This document shows positions 6,431 to 11,805 of a stretch of 27,693 bases of DNA, in pieces (the stretch's first letter is position 1; each line of letters opens with the position of its first letter). Source of the DNA: a virus. The position numbers and the translations under genes are program-made. Location: the IMG/VR virus record IMGVR_UViG_3300030104_005724, positions 1 through 27,693 of that record; one strand, 5' to 3'. The notes below the pieces were generated by a model. It was not told the origin of the DNA and ran no database searches. It worked only from the letters and a program-made list of their open reading frames with translations.

Positions 6431-7006
6431 CTAAAACTCCGGTTCGTCAATCAAAGTGTAGCTAAAGCTATTGCCCCACTTACTCTTCGCCGCGTAACAA
6501 ATAGACATGAACTCTTCAAAGTCTTTGCTATGGCTAAATACTTGGCATCCAGCAGACCACTTGTCTACTTGCGTTGACGCGGATCCAGCCTTGTGGATAT
6601 TGATTCCGTAATAGCCTTCAGTAATAGACTGTACATCAAGGTCAACAACATCGTCTTTATTGCTATCTCTGTAAGTCTTGACTGTGCCGTTTCTCTGGCA
6701 GAGGGCATCGTATTTCCCTTGGTGCTTGTCGATCTTCCAAACAGATCGATACTGACCAGGTACAAGAATAGCAGTCCCGTTTACATTCGTGGGGTGCTCA
6801 AGCCAGTATTTACCCGGCTCTGTCGTGCATTCCCACGTACGCGAAACCCACCCTTGCTCGTCCTTAAAGACCACACAAATACGATCATCAAAGCTATTAG
6901 CCTTATGATCTTTACTTCTGATACCAATAATGTTCAGGTTGTACTCACCTGACTCAAACACAGTGTACCCAAGAGACGCAACGTAATCGAGAATCAACGG
7001 ACGCAT
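6431..7006 (-). CDS. L,D-transpeptidase (YkuD)-like putative cell-wall enzyme / endolysin candidate
   Basis: A 191-residue soluble protein without a signal peptide. Its C-terminal half carries the arrangement typical of the YkuD catalytic fold: His138 in INIHKAG, then Ser151-Ala-Gly-Cys154 in KWSAGCQVF. The spacing suits the family pattern of His followed by S/T-H-G-C with catalytic Cys, though the histidine of SHGC is alanine here. A PGQYRSVWKI strand and GKYDALCQ loop precede it. L,D-transpeptidase-like enzymes act on peptidoglycan peptide stems; in phages, related proteins sit where an endolysin is expected. The start at 7006 lies one base after the preceding TAA and has no strong ribosome binding site, so it probably depends on coupled translation. 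It is flanked by small membrane proteins. The fold is likely; endolysin activity is inferred. Confidence 0.65.
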   Translation of the reverse strand: MRPLILDYVASLGYTVFESGEYNLNIIGIRSKDHKANSFDDRICVVFKDEQGWVSRTWECTTEPGKYWLEHPTNVNGTAILVPGQYRSVWKIDKHQGKYDALCQRNGTVKTYRDSNKDDVVDLDVQSITEGYYGINIHKAGSASTQVDKWSAGCQVFSHSKDFEEFMSICYAAKSKWGNSFSYTLIDEPEF

Positions 7007-7007
7007 T

Positions 7008-7298
7008 TTAGTTGCTACAGTTGGCGTTGGTGGCTTGGCAGATTTGAGCGACGTTAACCGCTTGCTTCTGTTGAATATCCAGCATCTTTTGAACAATATC
7101 TTCCATCTTGTCCAAACGTTGTTCAATCCCCTCGATCTTGACATCAACAACCTCTTGTTTGCTGACATTCGATTCGAGAACAGTCACACGCTTTTCAACA
7201 TCCTCTACATCTTGTGCCGCAGACTCAAAAGAAGCAAAGGCTGCCCCAGCAGCAAAAATGATTGTCAGACTAGGAACAACAAGATCCTTAGCTTCCAT
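7008..7298 (-). CDS. 96-residue membrane-anchored coiled-coil protein with C-terminal cysteines
   Basis: Residues 7-24 are hydrophobic (VVPSLTIIFAAGAAFASF), followed by a long heptad-type helix (about 27-84) and a short tail with Cys87 and Cys94. The start at 7298 is chosen because GGGGGT lies upstream; an in-frame upstream extension overlaps the previous gene. The stop lies one base before the start of the putative cell-wall enzyme. The form resembles an inner-membrane spanin or a coiled-coil lysis accessory. No family is recognised by sequence. Confidence 0.72.
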   Translation of the reverse strand: MEAKDLVVPSLTIIFAAGAAFASFESAAQDVEDVEKRVTVLESNVSKQEVVDVKIEGIEQRLDKMEDIVQKMLDIQQKQAVNVAQICQATNANCSN

Positions 7299-7311
7299 GA
7301 CACACCCCCAC

Positions 7312-7701
7312 TTATTCTGAAGTTTCAGGGCAACTATAAGCACCCAGCAGCTTATCGGTCAACTTAGATGGCTCACATCGTTGCTTGTCTGTTTCACCTG
7401 TTCGGATGCACAAAGCCCACATACACTGCAATGACATAGGATCTCCGCCAACTTCTTTAATGCAGGGCGGCGGCAAGTCCGTCAGTTTGTCCGCAATTGC
7501 AGACTCTCTTTTAGCTTCCTCAACAGCAACCTCCTGTACTTTCTCGACGAGCACTTGGTTGCCGCTATTCATTTCTTTGATGGCTTCTGTTTGAGCTTCA
7601 AGAGCTTTTACGCCTGCATCAGGCTTAAGTCCCCACCCGGCACCAAATCCGACGCCTAAGGCCGCCAGTACCGCAATGGATGTAAGTGTTACTGGTTCCA
7701 T
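7312..7701 (-). CDS. 129-residue single-span cysteine-rich protein, Rz-like spanin candidate
   Basis: Residues 5-23 form one hydrophobic segment (TLTSIAVLAALGVGFGAGW), followed by a helical region (about 30-75) and a C-terminal domain with five cysteines (80, 93, 98, 109, 124). The spacing LQCMWALCIR...KQRCEPSKL resembles the C-terminal part of small Rz-like lysis proteins I recall from phages. The start is set at 7701 (MEPVTL), with AAAGGA 8 bases upstream; the ATG at 7710 lies on top of that site. Placement just before another membrane coil and the putative cell-wall enzyme supports a role in disrupting the envelope. The spanin call is tentative. Confidence 0.6.
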   Translation of the reverse strand: MEPVTLTSIAVLAALGVGFGAGWGLKPDAGVKALEAQTEAIKEMNSGNQVLVEKVQEVAVEEAKRESAIADKLTDLPPPCIKEVGGDPMSLQCMWALCIRTGETDKQRCEPSKLTDKLLGAYSCPETSE

Positions 7702-7718
7702 CTTAAGCATCCTTTACC

Positions 7719-8093
7719 CTATGACGCGATTAAACGCACAATAACTGCGCTAGCAGGAGATGTTGTATCTTCGGCTGTGTTGTTATTAGTACACCACAAA
7801 GTCAAACCAGTAGAGTAAGCCTGACCATCACCTAAAACGTAGGATGCTTTAGCCCCTGGTGGAGCCGAAAATAACCAATGCGGAACAAGAGTTCCCGCAG
7901 AACCGGCAGATTGAGCATCTTTAATTCTCAAGTATGCAGATGTCGATGCGTTAGCTGTATTGTCAACCTCAACTAAATATAGCGTGCCTGAGGTGTTTCC
8001 TGTGACATGCGCTTCAACGGTTGCGTCAGCGTCAAAATCAACGATTAAAATTCCACCTAATTCCGTGATCGCGTCTGTTTTTGTTATCGCCAT
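7719..8093 (-). CDS. 124-residue beta-rich protein, paralogue 1 of a four-copy family
   Basis: A small Ala/Thr/Gly-rich protein with alternating beta-strand pattern, probably a virion surface protein. It shares a plan with the genes at 8101, 8667 and 9090: a GxSGTLYxxxxD strand-turn (here TSGTLYLVEVD), a YLRIKD-like strand, a central Pro-hydrophobic strand, a Gly-x-x-x-Gly loop (LGDGQAYSTG) and a C-terminal strand of alternating Val/Ile. Its ribosome binding site context GAGGTTTC-ATGGCGAT is nearly the same as that of the 8667 gene, which suggests duplication of a whole unit. No catalytic motif is visible. It could be a head decoration or a tail/fibre component. Confidence 0.75.
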   Translation of the reverse strand: MAITKTDAITELGGILIVDFDADATVEAHVTGNTSGTLYLVEVDNTANASTSAYLRIKDAQSAGSAGTLVPHWLFSAPPGAKASYVLGDGQAYSTGLTLWCTNNNTAEDTTSPASAVIVRLIAS

Positions 8094-8100
8094 CGAAACC

Positions 8101-8460
8101 TCAACTACAAACTAAAGTAACAGCTACAGTTCCGTCAAAATCACCTGCGTTATCTTCCGCGCCGCCTACACTGACACGAAAATTAAGCATGTCAAACGCA
8201 AAGCCAGTTGGAATTTGGAGCGTTTTAATCTCTGTCCCAACACCACGGATGGTGATCTCACTATTTGAGGTATCTTTACCATCGAGAATGTGAAGAAAGA
8301 CGTTCGTCGATGTTCCAGACGAGTCCAAATAAGCTGCGTATAGAGTACCCGAACTACCAGAAGCGTTCACAACCACCGTTGCATCTTCAATCGCGGTGCA
8401 TTTGATGACTTTGTAGTCAACGGCATCGTGAAACCCGGTAATTGTGAGTGCTGCCGCCAT
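8101..8460 (-). CDS. 119-residue beta-rich protein, paralogue 2 of a four-copy family
   Basis: A member of the same family as its neighbours. It has the clear GSSGTLYAAYLD motif in its first half, followed by VFLHILDGKD and an IPTGFAFD loop, and ends in alternating beta residues (TVAVTLVCS). It is closest in plan to the gene at 9090, which has GSSGTLYDISLD, and both carry a DYK[VI]hK/T-type strand near residue 15. The ribosome binding site is weak (AAGTAGTG). The gene lies 7 bases upstream of paralogue 1. A virion structural role is likely from composition and context; the exact place in the particle is not known. Confidence 0.75.
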   Translation of the reverse strand: MAAALTITGFHDAVDYKVIKCTAIEDATVVVNASGSSGTLYAAYLDSSGTSTNVFLHILDGKDTSNSEITIRGVGTEIKTLQIPTGFAFDMLNFRVSVGGAEDNAGDFDGTVAVTLVCS

Positions 8461-8466
8461 CGATCA

Positions 8467-8664
8467 CTACTTCTTTGCCAAACCAATGGCGTTCATTACT
8501 TTTTCTGCGCTATCGCCTGCAATATACGCAAGACTAATGTACAACCACTGCTCAGAGTCAAGCAAACCAGCGACAAGAAGGCCGGTACCAAGACACAAAA
8601 CAGCAAGCCGACGCCAAGAGACGCGTTTTTGCGAGCAAAAAAGAGAGTTAATAAGGTCTTTCAT
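8467..8664 (-). CDS. 65-residue small membrane protein, holin candidate
   Basis: A basic N-terminus (SQKRVSWRRL) precedes a hydrophobic helix at 20-35 (LAVLCLGTGLLVAGLL). A second, weaker segment follows at 40-50 (WLYISLAYIAG), then a short helix ending in Lys-Lys. Size, charge layout and the ISLAYIAGDSAEK segment resemble small phage holins. The start has a strong GGAGGA site 9 bases upstream. Oddly, it is placed among the four related beta proteins, about 1.5 kb upstream of the putative cell-wall enzyme rather than next to it. Confidence 0.62.
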   Translation of the reverse strand: MKDLINSLFCSQKRVSWRRLAVLCLGTGLLVAGLLDSEQWLYISLAYIAGDSAEKVMNAIGLAKK

Positions 8665-8666
8665 GA

Positions 8667-9080
8667 CTAAGCTCCTCCGAGAACAGTGACCACAACGCTG
8701 CCTGATGGTGCCGTCTGACTTGCAGCAGAACTCGCAGAGGTTGTAGTAGCAATAAAGCTGATGCCAGTGCTGAATGACTGACCTTCGGGAAAGAGGTAGG
8801 TCACACTAGAATTAGCCGGACAATAAAACCGCCAACTAGGGTGGGTGTTTCCGTCTTGTGTATAAGTCGTCGCTTCTTGGACTTTTACAAAGAAAGCCGC
8901 TGGGCAGTTTGAACCATCGATTTTCCAGCAATAAAATTTCGTAGCGTCTGTTGTACCTGTAAAGATGTTTTCGCCCGACCCAGCATTACCCGCGTTTGAT
9001 CCGGTAGTTGTGTCCGCGTCAGTATCAATAACAAGTGTTTTCGCCAATCGAGCGGGTACGGTAGTGACTTTAATCGCCAT
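8667..9080 (-). CDS. 137-residue beta-rich protein, paralogue 3 of a four-copy family
   Basis: The longest and most diverged family member. It opens MAIKVTTVPARLAKTLVIDTDAD, close in plan to paralogue 1 (an h-I-V/T-D-x-D-A-D strand). It has replaced the GTLY motif with a TKFYCWKIDGSN segment containing extra cysteines. The later part follows the family plan: FFVKVQE, a Pro-Ser-Trp-Arg-Phe strand, LFPEGQSFSTG, and a C-terminal SVVVTVLGG strand. AGAGG precedes the ATG. It is separated by the holin-like gene from paralogues 1 and 2, so that gene was inserted into, or trapped by, the duplication. Confidence 0.75.
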   Translation of the reverse strand: MAIKVTTVPARLAKTLVIDTDADTTTGSNAGNAGSGENIFTGTTDATKFYCWKIDGSNCPAAFFVKVQEATTYTQDGNTHPSWRFYCPANSSVTYLFPEGQSFSTGISFIATTTSASSAASQTAPSGSVVVTVLGGA

Positions 9081-9089
9081 AATAAACCT

Positions 9090-9482
9090 CTAACTGGTAA
9101 CCATTGTAATTTTAATCGTACCACTATTACTGGTAGTTGAATGAGTGTTACTACCGTCCTCAGGACCACTAACCAACGCAGCAGATAGTGCCGTGTATGG
9201 TATTCCACCAGGAAAACTCAAACGCAAGACTTGATTTTTGTCTGCCCGGAAGATTAAATCTGGGACTGTGGTACCTACGGTGACGGTAGCTGTTTGAAGC
9301 CAGAGTTTCAGGTAGTACGTTGCGACTTGAATTCCTGACGATAAATCCAAACTAATATCGTATAGAGTGCCACTCGATCCCGTGACATCTACAATCGGCG
9401 CAAGACCGAGTGCACTGTCAGTAACAATCTTATAGTCAAGTACGCTTCGGTTGAAGCTCGCAATTTTTAGATTTGAACTCAC
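9090..9482 (-). CDS. 130-residue beta-rich protein, paralogue 4 of a four-copy family
   Basis: It has the GSSGTLYDISLD motif and the family succession of strands: YYLKLWLQ, VPDLIFRAD, LSFPGGIPYT and a final GTIKITMVTS strand. The start is GTG at 9482, with GAGAGG 5 bases upstream; no ATG near the N-terminus has a comparable site. It is the first-transcribed member of the array. The gene is 8 bases from the next family member and one base from the preceding stop, so the array forms one translationally linked unit. A structural, particle-surface role is inferred. Confidence 0.75.
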   Translation of the reverse strand: MSSNLKIASFNRSVLDYKIVTDSALGLAPIVDVTGSSGTLYDISLDLSSGIQVATYYLKLWLQTATVTVGTTVPDLIFRADKNQVLRLSFPGGIPYTALSAALVSGPEDGSNTHSTTSNSGTIKITMVTS

Positions 9483-9483
9483 G

Positions 9484-9687
9484 TTAACCTCTCTTAGATT
9501 CTAGCCATTGTACTAACACAAGGGCATCGTCAGCAGATGCCAGGGCAGCATCCCAAATTGTTTTCGTCATACTTGTTTTAATATCTATCCAGTCGACGGA
9601 AACAATTGTGTCACCGTCTGCCGTGCTGTGAACTTCGTTATCAACCTGAGCATTTGATAAGGCGTTTTCAATATCGTCTTGAGTCAT
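9484..9687 (-). CDS. 67-residue acidic hypothetical protein
   Basis: A small soluble acidic protein (MTQDDIENALSNAQVDNE...), probably a helix, two strands (TIVSVDWIDI) and a helix (TIWDAALASADDALVLVQWL). Its ATG at 9687 overlaps the previous stop (ATGA) and a GGGGGC stretch lies upstream. It lies between the two ~290-residue proteins and the four-copy beta family, so it is probably expressed with virion genes. No family is recognised; it could be a small assembly factor or virion component. Confidence 0.68.
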   Translation of the reverse strand: MTQDDIENALSNAQVDNEVHSTADGDTIVSVDWIDIKTSMTKTIWDAALASADDALVLVQWLESKRG

Positions 9688-10544
9688 GCTGCCCCCGTCC
9701 CAGCTTTACCGTCGTGACCATCCACTAAGTATCGGCACCTAACTGTAATTGTTGCTGCGTCATCCGTACCGTTGGCGGTTCTTTCACACCCAACCGCAAG
9801 GTAGACATAAACTTGAGTGTCTACGTCAAACACACCAGCATCAGGATGCATCACTTCGTTATTCATAATAATGGTATTGTTTTTTACGTAGCTGTTTGTC
9901 GCGTTTTTATACACCGTATTTTGAATCGAGACTGTGTTCGTTTCTGCCGCATCGGCACCAATACAAGGCCCGATAAAGTAGTCCGAAACCCACTGACGAA
10001 AATCATTACCGATATCAGCCGTGTCGTTTCCGTAAGTGTGAGCACCCGCACCATTTGTTCTATAGTCTCTTCGACGCCATTTTACCTGACTAGATTCGTA
10101 CCTTTTTCCCACAAAACCCGTGCCGACATAGTGGTTGTCGGCATGATCTACATCGGTACTTTGACCAAGCGCCATAGCGATTACGGGCTGGTAAAAATTG
10201 CCGCTGTGACCAATATCACCAGAATGAGATACGACCTCAATTTGTGTCTTAAAACAAAAAGAGTCTGCAAACGTAACAGGTTTTCCGTCTTTTCTTCGGA
10301 GAGGAAGAGAGTACACATCCATTTCATTAAGGTCGGTGACCCCAGTAGTTGCATCCACCAACGTAAACGCAATACTGCGGTCAGCTTGAGTCACAGCGGT
10401 GTTAATAAAGGCTGGTGATCCAGCACTGGCCCCGTTGTGCAAAACACAATCAGGGTGACCAATATCAAAATCACGCCAACCACCGACAAAGTGTGTGCTT
10501 TTGCCCGTGTCACAACCACGGAATGATCCAATACGGTGCCTCAT
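9684..10544 (-). CDS. 286-residue probable virion protein, paralogue B of a pair
   Basis: A large beta-rich protein without recognised domains, related to the gene just upstream (10544-11431). Shared landmarks in order are: an N-terminal GWR[DR]F motif, a D-x-D-x-x-DN[HE]YVG[TI]G segment, a [IY]F[IY]GP segment, a QVY[VL][YW]xAV strand and a C-terminal [YV]xVxxxxGxxGTxA end. The start is ATG 10544, overlapping the previous stop as TAATG; a possible TTG at 10559 is not needed. These look like jelly-roll or lectin-like outer-particle proteins, possibly for host or glycan binding, but no binding residues can be named. Confidence 0.75.
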   Translation of the reverse strand: MRHRIGSFRGCDTGKSTHFVGGWRDFDIGHPDCVLHNGASAGSPAFINTAVTQADRSIAFTLVDATTGVTDLNEMDVYSLPLRRKDGKPVTFADSFCFKTQIEVVSHSGDIGHSGNFYQPVIAMALGQSTDVDHADNHYVGTGFVGKRYESSQVKWRRRDYRTNGAGAHTYGNDTADIGNDFRQWVSDYFIGPCIGADAAETNTVSIQNTVYKNATNSYVKNNTIIMNNEVMHPDAGVFDVDTQVYVYLAVGCERTANGTDDAATITVRCRYLVDGHDGKAGTGAA

Positions 10545-11431
10545 TATGCAGTACCCCAACCACCAGAAACGTCGGCCTCAACCATATAGCTTAGGCGAAA
10601 CTGAAAAGTACAAGCGTTGCTGCTATTAACCTTGTGGCAATCATGTACTGCAGCCCACAGATAAACTTGACCTGTACCCATATCAGCTTGATGTGTGTTC
10701 AAGTCTGTGTCCTTATTCGATTTTGTAGCAGAGGTTCCGTTGACGGAAAAATCATCTGAACTGTCACCAAATGCCTGGGTGATAATGTTGCAGTTCTTAG
10801 TAAAATCTCCATCAGGACCGTAAAAGATTGAGCCCTCAAAAATAGATACAGAAGCCCCGCTATTGTACTCTTGTGTAGCCTCAGAATGCTGGTCGCTACT
10901 AGCGTGCTTATACAAGCGAAGTCCGACACCATGGTGATCGGCAGCGTCGGATCCTGACGAGTCACATTTCAATCTCCAACCAATGCCAACGTACTCGTTG
11001 TCAGTGTTATCCAAATCACTGCTGGCATTAGTCAAGCCAAAGGCGACTTGAGGCTTTGACAAATTGGCCGTCCCAGACCCCCCTTCCGTACCTGATTGGT
11101 AACCACCAGAAACCGCAATAGCCTCGATACGAAGCTTAATCGTAAACGGTTCGGTCCAAGAAATCTGGCGACCTTCGCCATCAGTTAAAGGGCGAATACG
11201 TGAGTACCCGTTGATGGGAGATTCACCATTTGTCGCAGCGGTTTGGTTGGCAAACACAAATGAGGTCGAGTTGGAGTTCTCAGTTATGCTGCCTAAAACG
11301 ACTCGCGGGTCTTCAGCAGCAAAATTATCTCCGTCATTAAAATTAAAACGTCGCCAACCAGTACGGACAATGTGACGACGATCAGTCATCACATGCGTAA
11401 AGTTTCCTGGTTTTCGGCTCGTTCTAATCAT
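10544..11431 (-). CDS. 295-residue probable virion protein, paralogue A of a pair
   Basis: It begins MIRTSRKPGNFTHVMTDRRH, followed by VRTGWRRFNF and DPRVVLGS. It shares the ordered landmarks described for its downstream paralogue, including DNTDNEYVGIGW and QVYLWAAVHDCH, with sequence between them well diverged. It is rich in Ser, Asn, Gly and Asp, with no signal peptide, membrane segment or enzymatic motif. The start at 11431 overlaps the preceding TAA (TAATG), and its stop overlaps paralogue B in the same way, so the pair is translated in step. It probably belongs to the fibre/adhesion region of the particle. The function is not recognised. Confidence 0.75.
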   Translation of the reverse strand: MIRTSRKPGNFTHVMTDRRHIVRTGWRRFNFNDGDNFAAEDPRVVLGSITENSNSTSFVFANQTAATNGESPINGYSRIRPLTDGEGRQISWTEPFTIKLRIEAIAVSGGYQSGTEGGSGTANLSKPQVAFGLTNASSDLDNTDNEYVGIGWRLKCDSSGSDAADHHGVGLRLYKHASSDQHSEATQEYNSGASVSIFEGSIFYGPDGDFTKNCNIITQAFGDSSDDFSVNGTSATKSNKDTDLNTHQADMGTGQVYLWAAVHDCHKVNSSNACTFQFRLSYMVEADVSGGWGTA

Positions 11432-11796
11432 TAGGCTGCGTCGATCCTGTTGACATGTCCGATAATTGAGACTTTGTTTGCTGTGGTAGAAAACGCTCTA
11501 ACGATCAAAGCAGTTGAGGCGTTACCCTGAAGTATCCAACCAGGCGCAACAAGAACTGTTTCATTCGGCTGAATTACGGCCTTGATATGGTCATCAGTTG
11601 ATGTCGTACCGCCCCACTCTAACGTGAGCGTTTCGGCTGACGTGTTGTGATTACATGCCCACAGCCAAATCTCATCTATATCGTCATTGACACCGGGTCC
11701 AGTGTGTATGGTCGTACCCGCCGTAGCGGTAGCCGCGACTTCAATTGGGCGACCATCTGTAGACGCACTCAGCTTGATTCTTGAAATAGTTGCCAT
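11431..11796 (-). CDS. 121-residue beta-rich probable virion protein
   Basis: It begins MATISRIKLSASTDGRPIEV, then TATAGTTIHTG, an EIWLWACNHNTSAETLTLEWGG strand pair, a PNETVLVAPGW loop and a final VSIIGHV strand. The all-beta succession with a Pro-Gly turn recalls the plan of the four-copy family downstream, but the sequence is too diverged to claim membership. I recall similar short proteins beside fibres in marine phage genomes. TAGGA lies 7 bases upstream of the ATG. It sits directly after the fibre gene. It could be a decoration or fibre-associated protein. Confidence 0.72.
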   Translation of the reverse strand: MATISRIKLSASTDGRPIEVAATATAGTTIHTGPGVNDDIDEIWLWACNHNTSAETLTLEWGGTTSTDDHIKAVIQPNETVLVAPGWILQGNASTALIVRAFSTTANKVSIIGHVNRIDAA

Positions 11797-11805
11797 TGTA
11801 TATTC

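Noticed and set aside
7007-7168. N-terminal extension of the YkuD-like gene up to 7168
   Set aside because: It overlaps the coiled-coil gene at 7008-7298 in another frame; the extension is Arg/Trp/Lys-rich and unlike the rest of the protein.
9813-10418. 201-residue open frame on the plus strand
   Set aside because: It is antisense to a well-supported paralogous virion gene; the Arg/Val/Ile-rich translation is typical of the reverse strand of beta-rich genes.
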